Assembly (NCBI RefSeq): GCF_000525855.1
Contig: NZ_AODE01000023.1
Coordinates: forward strand, 32,657-96,656
DNA length: 64,000 nt
Reading direction: 5' to 3'
Source: Listeria cornellensis FSL F6-0969
GTDB lineage: Bacteria; Bacillota; Bacilli; Lactobacillales; Listeriaceae
Shown here: positions 1-11,115 of the stretch, one piece after another
How the letters are laid out: every line of letters begins with the position of its first letter
Numbering within the stretch: position 1 is the first letter of the stretch
The notes under the pieces: generated by a model
What the model was told of the DNA's origin: nothing
Seen by the model: only the letters and a program-made list of their open reading frames with translations
The model's database searches: none
Position numbers and translations under genes: made by a program

Positions 1-920
1 TCAATGTAGTTAAAATTTACGATAAAGGAAAAGAGGACGTCCTTCTCAAAGCTTTTGACCGCATTAAGGAACTAGATAAGCAGATTACTACGAGTGACAG
101 TGCGAAATCCTCTGAAGTAGATAAAATAAACTTGGCGGCAGGCGTGAATCCTGTGAAGGTAAATGATGACGTTTATTATCTTATTAAAGAAGGCTTGAAA
201 TACAGCGCAAGTTCAGGTGGAAGTTTCGATATTACAATTGGACCGCTAACTTCTCTATGGCACATCGGCTTTGATGATGCGAAAAAACCTAGTCAAGCGG
301 AAATCGACGCGGTTTTGCCGTTGATCGATTATAAAAAAGTGAAGTTAGATGATACTAAAAAGACAGTTTTCCTAGAAGAAAAGGGCATGGAACTTGATCT
401 AGGGGCCATTGCTAAAGGTTATATTGCGGATGAAGTAGCCGATGTTCTAGATAAAAATAAAGTAACAACAGCAATTATTGATCTAGGTGGGAATATCATT
501 GTGAAAGGTGACAGTCCTAAAGGTGGCGACTGGGTTGTAGGTATTCAAGACCCATTTGAATCGCGTGGCACGGTGATTGGTACGGTTCCGGAAGCGAATA
601 AATCGATTGTTACCTCTGGAATCTACGAACGTTTCTTAGAAGTAGATGGCGTGAAATATCATCATTTACTTGATCCGAAAACAGGGTATCCATTTGATAA
701 TGACATTGCCGGCGTATCCATCATTTCTGAAAAATCCATTGATGGTGATGGCTTATCTACAGCAACGTTCTCCAAAGGCATTCAAGGTGGTATGGACTTC
801 ATTGAGACATACAAAGGTGTAGAAGCGATTTTTGTAAGTAAAGAGAAAAAAGTATACATCACATCTGGTTTGCAAGGGAAGTTCAAATTAACCGATAAAA
901 ATTTCAAAATGGCGAATTAA
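1..920 (+). CDS. fmnB: FMN transferase (ApbE family), 5'-truncated; EET flavin transferase FmnB
   Basis: The reading frame is open from the first bases of the window, so the true start and the expected lipoprotein signal lie upstream; the internal TTG at 132 is not the start. ApbE-family proteins attach FMN to threonines of exported proteins. Visible family features are the GGSFDITIGPL segment, LDLGAIAKGYIAD with the flavin-binding glycine/lysine core, DLGGNI, and a C-terminal HHLLDPKTGYP segment. In Listeria the equivalent gene modifies the EET lipoprotein PplA. It is followed 15 bases later by a UbiA prenyltransferase and then an ECF T-subunit, the order known from the Listeria EET locus just upstream of rpsJ. 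Function is assigned by family plus synteny. Confidence 0.9.
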   Translation, partial: NVVKIYDKGKEDVLLKAFDRIKELDKQITTSDSAKSSEVDKINLAAGVNPVKVNDDVYYLIKEGLKYSASSGGSFDITIGPLTSLWHIGFDDAKKPSQAEIDAVLPLIDYKKVKLDDTKKTVFLEEKGMELDLGAIAKGYIADEVADVLDKNKVTTAIIDLGGNIIVKGDSPKGGDWVVGIQDPFESRGTVIGTVPEANKSIVTSGIYERFLEVDGVKYHHLLDPKTGYPFDNDIAGVSIISEKSIDGDGLSTATFSKGIQGGMDFIETYKGVEAIFVSKEKKVYITSGLQGKFKLTDKNFKMAN

Positions 921-935
921 AAAGGAGTGTCAAGC

Positions 936-1892
936 TTGTCGATACCATCATTTTTGAAATTGGTAGAAATCCAGACGAAAATCGCGAGTGTTTTTCCCTT
1001 TATCATTGGTATGTTGTTCGCGGTATATCAGTATGATTTGTTTAATTGGGAGAACACGTTGATTTTCTTTGGCTCCATGTTGATTTTCGATCTAACCACA
1101 ACCGCAATTAATAACTATATGGACTACCGGAAAGCGACGAATAATCACGATTATGATTACAGGACAACGAGCAATGTTATCGGTCAAGAACGGATATCGG
1201 AAAAAACGGTGATTATTACGATTTTTGTCATGTTTTTGATTGCGACAGGACTCGGCGTCTGGCTTGTGGTAGAAACGGATTTGCTAGTCTTACTGGTCGG
1301 GTTTGTCTGCTTTTGTATTGGTATTCTATACACGTTCGGTCCGGTTCCGTTGTCTCGCATGCCGCTTGGCGAAATTTTTTCTGGTGTGACGATGGGATTT
1401 GGTATCGTATTTCTAGCTATTTATGTGAACGCCTACGATGCGGGAATCGCAAACTTGATTTGGTCAGGCGAATGGGTTACTGTGAAGATTAATATAATAG
1501 AAGTTATCCGAATCGCCGTGGTATCCTTACCGTGCATTTTCACGATTGCCAACATCATGCTAGCCAATAACATTTGCGATTTAGAGGAAGATATCCGAAA
1601 CCACAGGTACACATTACCGTACTACATTAGCAAAAAATACGCGGTAATTCTGTTCAACACGCTGTACTATGCCTCTTTTGCGGCTATTATAGTTTCCGTC
1701 ATCATCGGATTCCTCAGTCCAATCATGCTAGTAACGCTTATTGCGATTATCCCAGTATTTAAAAATTTACAGAAATTCAACGCCGAGCAAGTCAAAGCGA
1801 AAACATTCGTCATCTCCATCAAGAATTTCGTTGTCATGAACAGCGCGATTGTCGTCTGTCTCGCAGCAAGTTTAATCTTTAAGTATATATAA
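936..1892 (+). CDS. dmkA: 1,4-dihydroxy-2-naphthoate prenyltransferase (UbiA/MenA family)
   Basis: Membrane prenyltransferase that would join a polyprenyl chain to DHNA to make demethylmenaquinone for the EET quinone pool. The first aspartate-rich motif NNYMDYRKATNNHDYDYR is near residue 60 and the second, CDLEEDIRNHR, near 210, with about eight hydrophobic spans as in the family. The frame is open from a GTG at 927, but that codon abuts the AAAGGAG ribosome site; TTG at 936 sits 9 bases from it and is preferred. About 318 aa. It lies between fmnB and the T-subunit gene, which argues for the EET-dedicated paralogue rather than housekeeping menA; the symbol follows the L. monocytogenes EET naming. 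Confidence 0.85.
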   Translation: MSIPSFLKLVEIQTKIASVFPFIIGMLFAVYQYDLFNWENTLIFFGSMLIFDLTTTAINNYMDYRKATNNHDYDYRTTSNVIGQERISEKTVIITIFVMFLIATGLGVWLVVETDLLVLLVGFVCFCIGILYTFGPVPLSRMPLGEIFSGVTMGFGIVFLAIYVNAYDAGIANLIWSGEWVTVKINIIEVIRIAVVSLPCIFTIANIMLANNICDLEEDIRNHRYTLPYYISKKYAVILFNTLYYASFAAIIVSVIIGFLSPIMLVTLIAIIPVFKNLQKFNAEQVKAKTFVISIKNFVVMNSAIVVCLAASLIFKYI

Positions 1893-1913
1893 TGAGAAAA
1901 GAGGGGATTTCTG

Positions 1914-2715
1914 ATGCTTGATAAATTAATATTTGGGCGTTTTATGCCTGGGGAATCCCTTATTCATCGTTTAGACGCAAGAACAAAACTAATTGCCGGT
2001 TTTTACTTTATTGGCATTCTATTTCTAGCAAACAACTGGCAAACATACGCCTTGCTAACGCTCTTCTCGTTTTTAGTCATTTTCATGACCGGCATATCGT
2101 ATCGCTTTTTTATTAAAGGAGTGAAACCGCTAATCTGGCTAATCCTCTTCACGGTTTTACTACAAGCCTTATTTACAAGCGGGGGTACCATTTATTTTAG
2201 TTGGGGACCATTTGCCATCTCTTCATTCGGTATAATCAATGGCATATACGTGTTTGTCAGGTTCGTGTTGATTATCTTTATCTCGACGGTAATCACGCTG
2301 ACAACGACGCCTATGGATCTGACGGATGCCATCGCTTACATACTGCGGCCATTCAAAATTTTCAAGATGCCAGTTCAAGATATTGCCCTCATGATCTCCG
2401 TAGCATTGCGATTCATTCCAACTTTAATGGAAGAAACCGATAAAATCATGAAAGCCCAGCGTGCAAGAGGCGTTGATTTTGGCGAAGGGAACCTATTTGA
2501 ACAAATGAAAGTAGTCGTGCCAATCTTCATTCCGCTATTTGTCAGCTCTTTCAACCGAGCAGAAGACCTAGCCGATGCAATGGAGGCAAGAGGATACCAA
2601 GGTGATAAAAAAAAGAACCCGATTTCGTATTCTACATTGGCATTGGTGTGATTTAGTAGCGGCCATTGTACTTGTTGCTCTAACAACAGCACTTGTGACG
2701 CTAAGAATTTCATAA
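1914..2715 (+). CDS. fmnA: ECF transporter T-subunit, EET-dedicated FmnA; frameshifted near the C terminus
   Basis: EcfT-family transmembrane coupling protein, thought to work with ECF ATPases in exporting flavin for FmnB. The two coupling motifs AQRARG (about residue 184) and AMEARG (about 224) are present, with five hydrophobic spans before them. As written, the frame stops at 2651, but the next frame continues with a final hydrophobic helix (DLVAAIVLVALTTALVTL) ending at TAA 2713-2715, which is the normal EcfT C terminus. The frames join if the 8-A run at 2607-2614 has one A too many. Start ATG 1914 has the site AAAGAGGGGAT upstream. Reconstructed length about 266 aa. Confidence 0.85.
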
Positions 2716-2729
2716 TAATCAACGACTAA

Positions 2730-2765
2730 GATTACAAATCAGGACGATGATTTGTAGTCTTTTTT
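2730..2765 (+). terminator. Rho-independent terminator after the EET genes
   Basis: A 12-bp stem, GATTACAAATCA (2730-2741) with TGATTTGTAGTC (2748-2759), 6-base loop and one G-U pair, followed by six T. It separates the EET transcript from the ribosomal promoter. Confidence 0.85.
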
Positions 2766-2818
2766 CATGCTAGAAAACCATAAAATCAGCAATAAAAAAA
2801 GTTTTTTTCGCAAAATCG

Positions 2819-2847
2819 TTGAAATTACTAGGGCGGACGTGTATAAT
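2819..2847 (+). promoter_or_regulatory. Sigma-A promoter of the S10 ribosomal super-operon
   Basis: TTGAAA (2819-2824), 17-base spacer, TATAAT (2842-2847). It is the only near-consensus promoter before rpsJ and gives a transcript with a leader of about 180 bases. Confidence 0.9.
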
Positions 2848-2853
2848 AGATAA

Positions 2854-3339
<486 letters not shown>

Positions 3340-3370
3340 TCAAAATCCAAAATAACAGGAGGTGTGACTC

Positions 3371-4000
3371 ATGACCAAAGGAATCTTAGGTAGAAAAGTA
3401 GGGATGACACAAGTTTTCACTGAAAACGGCGAACTTATTCCAGTAACAGTAATCGAAGCAGGTGCTAACGTAGTACTTCAAAAGAAAACTGTTGATACGG
3501 ACGGATATGAAGCAATTCAAATCGGTTTCGAGGATAAACGCGAAAAATTGTCAAACAAACCCGAAAAAGGTCATGTAGAAAAAGCCAATACTACTCCTAA
3601 GCGCTTCATTCGCGAATTACGCGATGTAAACTTAGACGAGTATGAAATTGGTGCAGAAATTAAAGTAGACGTATTCGCAGAAGGTGACATCGTTGACGCG
3701 ACAGGCGTATCGAAAGGTAAAGGCTTCCAAGGTGTTATTAAACGTCACGGACAATCCCGTGGCCCAATGTCCCATGGTTCGCGTTACCATCGTCGCCCAG
3801 GTTCAATGGGTCCCGTAGCACCTAACCGTGTATTCAAAAATAAATTACTTCCAGGTCGTATGGGTGGAGATCAAATCACTATCCAAAACCTAGAAATCGT
3901 CAAAGTTGATGTTGAGAAAAATGTTCTTTTAGTTAAAGGAAACGTTCCAGGAGCTAAAAAAGCACTTATTCAAATCAAAACAGCTAACAAATCAAGATAA
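3371..4000 (+). CDS. rplC: Ribosomal protein L3
   Basis: 209 aa 50S assembly-initiating protein. Begins [15 protein letters not shown] and has the long loop with [14 protein letters not shown] and PGRMGG that reaches the peptidyl-transferase centre. ATG follows AACAGGAGGTGTGACTC. Confidence 0.98.
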   Translation: MTKGILGRKVGMTQVFTENGELIPVTVIEAGANVVLQKKTVDTDGYEAIQIGFEDKREKLSNKPEKGHVEKANTTPKRFIRELRDVNLDEYEIGAEIKVDVFAEGDIVDATGVSKGKGFQGVIKRHGQSRGPMSHGSRYHRRPGSMGPVAPNRVFKNKLLPGRMGGDQITIQNLEIVKVDVEKNVLLVKGNVPGAKKALIQIKTANKSR

Positions 4001-4026
4001 TTTAATTGGAAAGGAGGACTAACAAA

Positions 4027-4650
4027 ATGCCCAACGTAGCTTTATTGAAACAAGATGGAACAAAAGCTGGCGAAATTACACTTAACGATACTATTTTCGG
4101 TATTGAACCAAATGAAAAAGTGGTTGTTGATGTAATTTTGAGTCAACGAGCTTCCTTACGTCAAGGAACTCATAAAGTAAAAGGCCGCTCAGAAGTACGC
4201 GGCGGTGGACGTAAACCATGGCGTCAAAAAGGTACTGGTCGTGCCCGTCAAGGTTCGATTCGTTCCCCACAATGGCGTGGAGGTGGAGTCGTATTCGGCC
4301 CAACACCACGTAGCTATGCTTACAAATTACCTAAGAAAGTTCGTCGTTTAGCGATCAAATCGATCCTTTCTTCTAAAGTAAAAGAAGAGAGCCTAGTAGT
4401 ATTAGAAGGTTTAACTTTCTCTGCTCCTAAGACTAAAGAATTCACGGCTTTCCTTAAAAATATCTCTGTAGATACAAAAGCATTGGTAGTAGTAGCCGAT
4501 GAAAGTGAAAATGTAGAACTATCTGCACGTAACTTACAAGGCATTAAAGTTATTCCAGCTCAAAGTATCTCAGTACTAGATGTTGCTAAACATGATAAGT
4601 TAATTATCACGAAAGCAGCTCTTGAACAAGTAGAGGAGGTGCTTGCATAA
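4027..4650 (+). CDS. rplD: Ribosomal protein L4
   Basis: 207 aa from ATG 4027, behind AAGGAGGACTAACAAA; the in-frame upstream start at 4006 overlaps this ribosome site and is rejected. The basic exit-tunnel loop [19 protein letters not shown] is intact. The stop overlaps the rplW start by one base, suggesting translational coupling. Confidence 0.98.
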   Translation: MPNVALLKQDGTKAGEITLNDTIFGIEPNEKVVVDVILSQRASLRQGTHKVKGRSEVRGGGRKPWRQKGTGRARQGSIRSPQWRGGGVVFGPTPRSYAYKLPKKVRRLAIKSILSSKVKEESLVVLEGLTFSAPKTKEFTAFLKNISVDTKALVVVADESENVELSARNLQGIKVIPAQSISVLDVAKHDKLIITKAALEQVEEVLA

Positions 4651-4934
4651 TGGATGCACGCGACATCATTAAGCGCCCGGTTATCACTGAACAATCAACA
4701 AGTGTTTTAGATGACAAAAAATATACATTTGAAGTTGATACACGCGCTACTAAAACGCACGTAAAGAAAGCTATCGAAGAAATTTTCGAAGTGAAAGTTG
4801 CGAAAGTAAACGTAATGAACTACAAAGGTAAATTGAAACGTATGGGCCGTTACGCTGGCTATACAAACAAGCGTCGTAAAGCTATCGTGACACTTACTGC
4901 CGATAGCAAAGAAATCCAATTTTTCGAAGTTTAA
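4650..4934 (+). CDS. rplW: Ribosomal protein L23
   Basis: 94 aa, standard length, beginning [17 protein letters not shown]23 lies at the tunnel exit and is the docking site for trigger factor and SRP. The start ATG shares its A with the rplD stop codon (TAATG). Confidence 0.98.
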   Translation: MDARDIIKRPVITEQSTSVLDDKKYTFEVDTRATKTHVKKAIEEIFEVKVAKVNVMNYKGKLKRMGRYAGYTNKRRKAIVTLTADSKEIQFFEV

Positions 4935-4971
4935 TACTTCTATGAATTGAACTAATAGAGGAGGGAATACA

Positions 4972-5805
4972 ATGGCGATTAAAAAGTATAAACCTACCAC
5001 AAACGGCCGTCGTCACATGACGAGTTCAGATTTTGCTGAGATTACTACAAGTACTCCAGAAAAAGCTTTACTACGTCCTCTGAAAAAGAAGGCTGGTCGT
5101 AATAACCAAGGTAAGTTAACTGTTCGTCATCACGGTGGAGGACATAAACGTCAATACCGCGTGATCGATTTTAAACGTAATAAAGATGGTATTCCAGGAC
5201 GCGTTGCTACGATCGAATATGATCCTAACCGTTCTGCTAACATCGCATTAATTCACTACGTCGATGGAGAAAAACGCTACATCATCGCAGCGAAAGGCTT
5301 AGAAGTAGGCCAAACAATTTATTCAGGTTCAGAGGCGGATATCAAAGTTGGTAACGCACTAGAACTTAAAGATATTCCAGTGGGTACTGTTATCCACAAT
5401 ATCGAAATGAAACCTGGTAAAGGTGGACAATTAGTACGTTCAGCTGGAACAAGTGCTCAAGTACTTGGTAAAGAAGGCAAATACGTATTAATCCGTCTTA
5501 ACTCTGGTGAGGTTCGTATGATTCTTTCTACTTGTCGTGCTACTATTGGTCAAGTTGGTAACGAACAACACGAACTTATCAACATTGGTAAAGCAGGTCG
5601 TTCACGTTGGATGGGTAAACGCCCAACAGTTCGTGGATCTGTAATGAACCCGAACGATCACCCACATGGTGGTGGTGAAGGTAAAGCACCAATCGGACGT
5701 AAATCACCAATGTCTCCTTGGGGTAAACCAACACTTGGTTATAAAACTCGTAAGAAAAACAATAACTCCGATAAATTTATCGTACGTCGTCGTAAGAAAA
5801 AATAA
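4972..5805 (+). CDS. rplB: Ribosomal protein L2
   Basis: 277 aa. Carries the L2 hallmark [14 protein letters not shown] near residue 225, including the conserved histidine linked to peptidyl-transferase activity, and the basic C terminus. Ribosome site GAGGAGGGAATACA precedes ATG 4972. Confidence 0.98.
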   Translation: MAIKKYKPTTNGRRHMTSSDFAEITTSTPEKALLRPLKKKAGRNNQGKLTVRHHGGGHKRQYRVIDFKRNKDGIPGRVATIEYDPNRSANIALIHYVDGEKRYIIAAKGLEVGQTIYSGSEADIKVGNALELKDIPVGTVIHNIEMKPGKGGQLVRSAGTSAQVLGKEGKYVLIRLNSGEVRMILSTCRATIGQVGNEQHELINIGKAGRSRWMGKRPTVRGSVMNPNDHPHGGGEGKAPIGRKSPMSPWGKPTLGYKTRKKNNNSDKFIVRRRKKK

Positions 5806-5819
5806 TTGGATTTGTCATT

Positions 5820-5870
5820 TAAACGAATTTATAGGTAGCAGGAACGGGCAAGCTCAAGCTTTCCGATTCC
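5820..5870 (+). other. Hairpin between rplB and rpsS
   Basis: In the 90-base rplB-rpsS gap, CAGGAAC (from about 5839) pairs with GATTCCTG (to about 5874) around an inner AAGCT/AGCTT stem. There is no T run after it, so it is unlikely to terminate; an mRNA processing or stabilising element is possible. Confidence 0.4.
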
Positions 5871-5895
5871 TGACTATGCGAAGGGAGGTTCCGAC

Positions 5896-6174
5896 ATGGG
5901 TCGTAGCTTGAAAAAAGGACCTTTTGTAGATGATCATTTGATGAAAAAAGTTGAGGCAGCTGATGCAAGCGAAAAGAAACAAGTTATTAAAACTTGGTCT
6001 CGTCGTTCAACAATTTTCCCAGTATTCGTTGGTCAAACGATTGCTGTATATGACGGTCGCAAACACGTTCCAGTCTATATCCAAGAAGATATGGTAGGAC
6101 ATAAATTAGGTGAATTCGCACCAACTCGTACGTACCGCGGTCATGCGGGCGACGATAAAAAAACAAGACGTTAA
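5896..6174 (+). CDS. rpsS: Ribosomal protein S19
   Basis: 92 aa, starting [18 protein letters not shown] and containing the signature [18 protein letters not shown] 5896 is preceded by GAAGGGAGGTTCCGAC. S19 contacts the P-site tRNA region of the 30S head with S13, also encoded in this operon. Confidence 0.98.
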   Translation: MGRSLKKGPFVDDHLMKKVEAADASEKKQVIKTWSRRSTIFPVFVGQTIAVYDGRKHVPVYIQEDMVGHKLGEFAPTRTYRGHAGDDKKTRR

Positions 6175-6193
6175 TTGAGAGGAGGATATCCTG

Positions 6194-6538
6194 ATGACAA
6201 CTGCAAAAGCCGTTGCAAAAACTGTTCGTATTGCTCCTCGTAAAGTTAGATTGGTAATCGATCTAATCCGTGGTAAGCAAGTCGGCGAAGCCGTTGCTAT
6301 TTTAAAACTTACTCCAAAAGCAGCTTCTCCGGTTATCGAGAAAGTTTTAAAATCAGCAGTCGCAAACGCTGAGCACAATTATGATTTAGATGTAAATAAC
6401 TTAGTAATTTCTGAGGCATTCGTTGACGAAGGCCCAACATTGAAACGTTTCCGTCCACGTGCAATGGGACGCGCAAGCGCAATAAATAAACGTACAAGCC
6501 ACATCACAGTCGTGGTATCTGAAGTCGAGGAGGGATAA
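6194..6538 (+). CDS. rplV: Ribosomal protein L22
   Basis: 114 aa. The N-terminal [20 protein letters not shown] and C-terminal loop [14 protein letters not shown], which lines the exit tunnel near the macrolide site, are intact. GAGAGGAGGATATCCTG precedes ATG 6194. Confidence 0.98.
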   Translation: MTTAKAVAKTVRIAPRKVRLVIDLIRGKQVGEAVAILKLTPKAASPVIEKVLKSAVANAEHNYDLDVNNLVISEAFVDEGPTLKRFRPRAMGRASAINKRTSHITVVVSEVEEG

Positions 6539-6541
6539 TTC

Positions 6542-7198
6542 GTGGGCCAAAAAATACATCCAATTGGTATGCGTGTCGGTATCATTCGTGATTGGGATTC
6601 AAAATGGTATGCTGGTAAAGAATACGCGAACTTCTTACATGAAGATATACGTATCCGTGATTATATTGCGAAAAACTTATCAGATGCTTCTGTATCTCGT
6701 ATCGAAATCGAACGCGCTGCAAGCCGTGTAAACATCACAATCCACACTGCTAAACCAGGAATGGTTATCGGTAAAGGTGGGTCTGAGGTTGAATCTTTAC
6801 GTAAAAACCTAAATGAACTTACAGGTAAACGAGTTCATATCAATATCGTAGAAATTAAAAGAGCAGATCTTGATGCTAAATTAGTTGCCGAAGGTATCGC
6901 TCGTCAATTAGAAAGCCGTGTATCGTTCCGTCGTGCACAAAAACAAGCTATCCAACGTACAATGCGTGCGGGTGCTCGTGGTATTAAAACTCAAGTTTCC
7001 GGCCGTCTAGGTGGAGCGGATATCGCTCGTGCGGAACATTACAGTGAAGGAACAGTTCCTCTTCATACATTGCGTGCCGATATCGACTACGCATGGGAAG
7101 AAGCTGACACAACTTATGGTAAACTAGGCGTTAAAGTCTGGATCTACCGTGGTGAAGTCCTTCCTACGAAGAAAACAAATGTGGAAGGAGGAAAATAA
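6542..7198 (+). CDS. rpsC: Ribosomal protein S3
   Basis: 218 aa, GTG start three bases after the rplV stop, with its ribosome site (GAGGAGGG) inside the rplV end. KH domain with [14 protein letters not shown] near residue 80; C-terminal domain with [11 protein letters not shown]. Part of the mRNA entry helicase of the 30S subunit. Confidence 0.98.
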   Translation: MGQKIHPIGMRVGIIRDWDSKWYAGKEYANFLHEDIRIRDYIAKNLSDASVSRIEIERAASRVNITIHTAKPGMVIGKGGSEVESLRKNLNELTGKRVHINIVEIKRADLDAKLVAEGIARQLESRVSFRRAQKQAIQRTMRAGARGIKTQVSGRLGGADIARAEHYSEGTVPLHTLRADIDYAWEEADTTYGKLGVKVWIYRGEVLPTKKTNVEGGK

Positions 7199-7200
7199 TA

Positions 7201-7638
7201 ATGTTAGTTCCAAAACGTGTTAAATACCGTCGTGAGTTCCGTGGTAACATGCGTGGACGCGCAAAAGGCGGAACAGAAGTAACATTTGGTGAGTATGGTC
7301 TACAAGCAGTTGATGCTTCATGGATCACTAACCGTCAAATCGAAGCTGCCCGTATTGCAATGACTCGTTACATGAAACGTGGCGGTAAAGTTTGGATTAA
7401 AATTTTCCCTCATAAATCTTACACATCTAAGCCAATCGGCGTTCGGATGGGTAAAGGTAAAGGTGCTCCGGAAGGTTGGGTAAGCCCAGTTAAACGTGGC
7501 AAAATTATGTTCGAAATTGCAGGTGTACCTGAAGAAGTAGCGCGTGAAGCATTACGTCTTGCAGCACATAAACTACCTGTTAAAACAAAAATCGTGAAAC
7601 GCGAAGAAATTGGTGGTGAAGCAAATGAAAGCAACTGA
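7201..7638 (+). CDS. rplP: Ribosomal protein L16
   Basis: 145 aa starting [19 protein letters not shown]; signature region [20 protein letters not shown]. Binds next to the A site and 5S rRNA. Its 3' end overlaps rpmC by 14 bases in another frame. Confidence 0.98.
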   Translation: MLVPKRVKYRREFRGNMRGRAKGGTEVTFGEYGLQAVDASWITNRQIEAARIAMTRYMKRGGKVWIKIFPHKSYTSKPIGVRMGKGKGAPEGWVSPVKRGKIMFEIAGVPEEVAREALRLAAHKLPVKTKIVKREEIGGEANESN

Positions 7639-7816
7639 TATCCGTGAATTGTCCACTACTGAAATTCAAGATAAAGAGAAATCTCTAAAAGAAGAGCTCT
7701 TCAATCTGCGCTTTCAATTAGCTACTGGCCAATTGGAAAACACTGCACGTATCCGTGAAGTACGCAAAGCGATTGCTCGTATGAAAACAATCGTTCGTGA
7801 AAGAGAACTTGCCTAA
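7625..7816 (+). CDS. rpmC: Ribosomal protein L29
   Basis: 63 aa from ATG 7625 ([15 protein letters not shown]), the normal L29 start; the further upstream in-frame GTG at 7610 adds five residues and is rejected. Contains [23 protein letters not shown] split over two helices. It overlaps the end of rplP, so translation is likely coupled. Confidence 0.96.
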   Translation: MKATDIRELSTTEIQDKEKSLKEELFNLRFQLATGQLENTARIREVRKAIARMKTIVRERELA

Positions 7817-7843
7817 AATTAATTCAGGAGGAGGTTTTAATAC

Positions 7844-8107
7844 ATGTCTGAACGTAACCAACGTAAAGTATATACAGGACGTGTTGTATCCGACAAAATG
7901 GATAAAACAATTACTGTCGTTGTTGAAACGTATAAGAAACACACGCTTTATGGCAAGCGAGTGAAGTATTCTAAAAAATTCAAAGCGCATGATGAAAATA
8001 ATGTAGCTAAAACAGGCGATCTAGTACGCATTGCTGAAACTCGTCCATTATCGGCGACTAAACGTTTCCGCTTACTAGATGTTGTTGAGAAAGCTGTATT
8101 AGTTTAA
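7844..8107 (+). CDS. rpsQ: Ribosomal protein S17
   Basis: 87 aa, OB-fold 16S-binding protein. Family features [14 protein letters not shown] and [19 protein letters not shown] are clear. ATG 7844 follows CAGGAGGAGGTTTTAATAC. Confidence 0.97.
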   Translation: MSERNQRKVYTGRVVSDKMDKTITVVVETYKKHTLYGKRVKYSKKFKAHDENNVAKTGDLVRIAETRPLSATKRFRLLDVVEKAVLV

Positions 8108-8154
8108 ATCGTGATTCGTAATAATAGTTTTACTAGGAAAAATAAATTTCCTGA

Positions 8155-8550
<396 letters not shown>

Positions 8551-8588
8551 AATACTGTAGTTTCAATCTCAAGGAGGTGCTAGACCCA

Positions 8589-8909
8589 ATGCATGTCAAA
8601 AAAGGTGATAAAGTTCAAGTTATTACTGGTAAAGATAAAGGTAAATCCGGCAAAATTATCGCTGCGTTCCCTAAGAAAGATCGCGTGATCGTTGAAGGAC
8701 TTAACATGGTTAAAAAACATACAAAACCATCAAACGTTAACCCGCAAGGTGGAATTTTAAATGTTGAAGCACCGATTCACGTATCTAACGTAATGCTTAT
8801 CGATCCCAAGACTGGTGAACCAACTCGTGTGAACCGTGAAATCAAGGACGGTAAGAAAGTACGCGTAGCTAAAAAATCCGGTGAAGTTATAAAAGACGCA
8901 ACTAAATAA
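8589..8909 (+). CDS. rplX: Ribosomal protein L24
   Basis: 106 aa from ATG 8589 ([20 protein letters not shown], a KOW motif). The alternative GTG at 8577 falls inside the AAGGAGGTG ribosome site. Contains [13 protein letters not shown]. Assembly initiator of the 50S subunit. Confidence 0.97.
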   Translation: MHVKKGDKVQVITGKDKGKSGKIIAAFPKKDRVIVEGLNMVKKHTKPSNVNPQGGILNVEAPIHVSNVMLIDPKTGEPTRVNREIKDGKKVRVAKKSGEVIKDATK

Positions 8910-8937
8910 AAGTATTTGAGGAAGGAGGGAATATTAC

Positions 8938-9477
8938 ATGAATCGCCTTAAAGATAGATATCTTAAGGAAATTGTTCCTGCTTTAATGAGCAAATTCAAT
9001 TATGACTCCGTAATGGAGGTACCAAAAATCGACAAAATCGTAATCAACACTGGTGTTGGTGACGCAACAGCAAATGCGAAAGTTTTGGATAGTGCAGTGG
9101 AAGAGTTAGCTCTAATCACTGGTCAAAAACCTGTAATCACAAAAGCGAAAAATTCAATCGCTGGTTTCCGTCTTCGTGAAGGAATGCCAATCGGTGCGAA
9201 AGTAACGCTACGTGGAGACCGCATGTATGATTTCTTAGACAAATTAATTACTGTTTCCTTACCACGTGTTCGTGACTTCCGTGGGGTTTCTAAAAAAGCC
9301 TTCGACGGTCGCGGTAACTACACGCTAGGTGTTAGAGAGCAATTGATTTTCCCTGAAATTGATTACGATAAAGTAAGTAAAGTTCGCGGAATGGACGTAG
9401 TAATCGTTACTACTGCTAAATCTGACGAAGAATCAAAAGAATTACTGACACATGTTGGAATGCCGTTTCAAAAGTAA
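8938..9477 (+). CDS. rplE: Ribosomal protein L5
   Basis: 179 aa. 5S rRNA-binding protein with the typical [20 protein letters not shown] and [19 protein letters not shown] segments. GGAAGGAGGGAATATTAC precedes ATG 8938. Confidence 0.98.
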   Translation: MNRLKDRYLKEIVPALMSKFNYDSVMEVPKIDKIVINTGVGDATANAKVLDSAVEELALITGQKPVITKAKNSIAGFRLREGMPIGAKVTLRGDRMYDFLDKLITVSLPRVRDFRGVSKKAFDGRGNYTLGVREQLIFPEIDYDKVSKVRGMDVVIVTTAKSDEESKELLTHVGMPFQK

Positions 9478-9516
9478 TCCAAATAGTAATCAATAAATAA
9501 GTAGGGAGGCGCAAAC

Positions 9517-9703
9517 GTGGCTAAAAAAATCAATGATCGCGAAGCAAAAACGCACACCGAAACATCCTGTTCAAGCTTACACTCGTTGTGAACGTTGTGG
9601 TCGTCCACATTCCGTTATTCGCAAATTTAGACTATGCCGTATCTGCTTCCGTGAACTTGCCTATAAAGGACAAATTCCCGGCGTCAGAAAAGCAAGCTGG
9701 TAA
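9517..9703 (+). CDS. rpsN: Ribosomal protein S14, zinc-binding type; frameshifted as written
   Basis: A 61-aa S14 of the short C+ class. GTG 9517 follows GTAGGGAGGCGCAAAC. As written the frame dies after about 24 codons, because the A run at 9523-9529 has seven A where AAAAAA TCA is expected. Removing one A gives [17 protein letters not shown] and then the four zinc cysteines in CERCGRPHS and CRICFREL, ending GVRKASW. Length 187 = 3n+1, as a single insertion requires. S14 is indispensable unless a paralogue replaces it, so I regard this as a sequence error, not a pseudogene. Confidence 0.93.
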
Positions 9704-9735
9704 AAACCCAATAATGGGAAGGAGGTAAATTTTTC

Positions 9736-10135
9736 ATGGTGATGACAGATCCTATCGCAGATTTTCTAACTCGTATTCGTAATGCCAATATGGTACGTCA
9801 CGATAAATTAGAAGTTCCTGCTTCAAAAATTAAAAAAAGAAGTCGCTGAAATCCTTAAAAGAGAAGGTTTCGTACGTGATGTTGAGTATATTCAAGACGA
9901 CAAACAAGGTACAATCCGTGTTTTCCTTAAATATGGTGCAGCTAATGAGCGTGTAATTACTGGACTTAAGCGTATCAGTAAGCCAGGTCTTCGTGTTTAC
10001 GCTAAAGCTGATGAGGTACCAAAAGTACTTAACGGTTTAGGTATTGCAATTGTATCTACTTCTCAAGGTTTGTTAACAGACAAAGAAGCTCGCGCTAAAC
10101 AAGTGGGCGGAGAAGTTCTAGCATACGTTTGGTAA
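9736..10135 (+). CDS. rpsH: Ribosomal protein S8; frameshifted as written
   Basis: ATG 9736 behind GGAAGGAGGTAAATTTTTC. The N terminus [20 protein letters not shown] and the C terminus with [20 protein letters not shown] sequence and GGEVLAYVW are in different frames. They join if the A run at 9832-9838 (seven A) is reduced to six, giving [16 protein letters not shown]. The reconstructed 132 aa is the standard length. An essential 16S-binding protein, so the frameshift is almost certainly artefactual. The next ATG, at 9742, is an alternative start. Confidence 0.93.
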
Positions 10136-10164
10136 AACAAGAAAATCACAAGGAGGTGCAATAA

Positions 10165-10701
10165 ATGTCCCGTATAGGTAAAAAAACAATTGTTATCCCA
10201 GCTGGTGTTACAGTAACATTAGATGGTTCAACAGCAACTGTTAAGGGCCCTAAAGGTGAGCTTGTAAAAACTTTTAACCCAGAAATGTCAATAAATATCG
10301 AAGGAAGCGAAATCAATGTGACTCGTCCTTCTGACAATAAAACACACCGTGCTCTTCATGGTACGACACGTGCTATTTTAAATAACATGGTTGTCGGCGT
10401 ATCTGAAGGCTACGAAAAAACTCTTGAGCTTATTGGTGTCGGTTACCGTGCTGCAAAACAAGGTACTACTCTTGTTTTAAATGTAGGTTACTCTCATCCA
10501 GTAGAATTCGAAGCTCGTCCAGGTGTTGAAGTAGAAGTACCAGCGAATACGAAAGTTATCGTTCGTGGTATTAACAAAGAACACGTTGGCGAATTGGCTG
10601 CAAACATCCGTGCCGTACGTCCACCAGAGCCTTACAAAGGTAAAGGTATCCGTTACGAAGGCGAATTTGTACGTCGTAAAGAAGGTAAAACCGGTAAATA
10701 A
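10165..10701 (+). CDS. rplF: Ribosomal protein L6
   Basis: 178 aa with the L6 signature [20 protein letters not shown] at the C terminus and two repeated alpha/beta domains. ATG 10165 follows CACAAGGAGGTGCAATAA. Confidence 0.98.
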   Translation: MSRIGKKTIVIPAGVTVTLDGSTATVKGPKGELVKTFNPEMSINIEGSEINVTRPSDNKTHRALHGTTRAILNNMVVGVSEGYEKTLELIGVGYRAAKQGTTLVLNVGYSHPVEFEARPGVEVEVPANTKVIVRGINKEHVGELAANIRAVRPPEPYKGKGIRYEGEFVRRKEGKTGK

Positions 10702-10734
10702 TGCCGCATAAAGCTAAGAGAAGAGGTGAGTCGT

Positions 10735-11094
10735 GTGATTACCAAAATCGACAAAAATAAAGTGCGTAAAAAAAGACATGGTCGTGTTCGTTCTAAGATT
10801 TCTGGAACAGCAGCTCGTCCACGCTTGAACGTATTCCGTTCAAACAAAAACATTTATGCTCAACTTATCGATGATGTTAACGGTGTAACAATCGCTAGCG
10901 CATCTAACGTAGATAAAGATTTCCCTAAAGCTGAGTCAAAAGTTGACGCTGCTACAAAAGTAGGCGAAATCGTTGCAAAACGCGCTACAGAAAAAGGCGT
11001 TAAAGCTGTTGTATTTGACCGCGGTGGTTATTTATATCATGGTCGTGTAAAAGCTTTAGCTGAATCTGCTCGTGAAAATGGATTGGAATTTTAA
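10735..11094 (+). CDS. rplR: Ribosomal protein L18
   Basis: 119 aa from GTG 10735 ([19 protein letters not shown]), 8 bases after the GAGG of the ribosome site; the GTG at 10726 overlaps that site. 5S rRNA-binding protein that acts with L5. Ends [15 protein letters not shown]. Confidence 0.96.
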   Translation: MITKIDKNKVRKKRHGRVRSKISGTAARPRLNVFRSNKNIYAQLIDDVNGVTIASASNVDKDFPKAESKVDAATKVGEIVAKRATEKGVKAVVFDRGGYLYHGRVKALAESARENGLEF

Positions 11095-11115
11095 AAAGAA
11101 GGAGGGACAACTTAC

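Noticed and set aside
9517..10135. rpsN and rpsH as pseudogenes
   Set aside because: Both break at A runs with one extra A, the flanking protein halves are perfectly conserved, and both proteins are essential.
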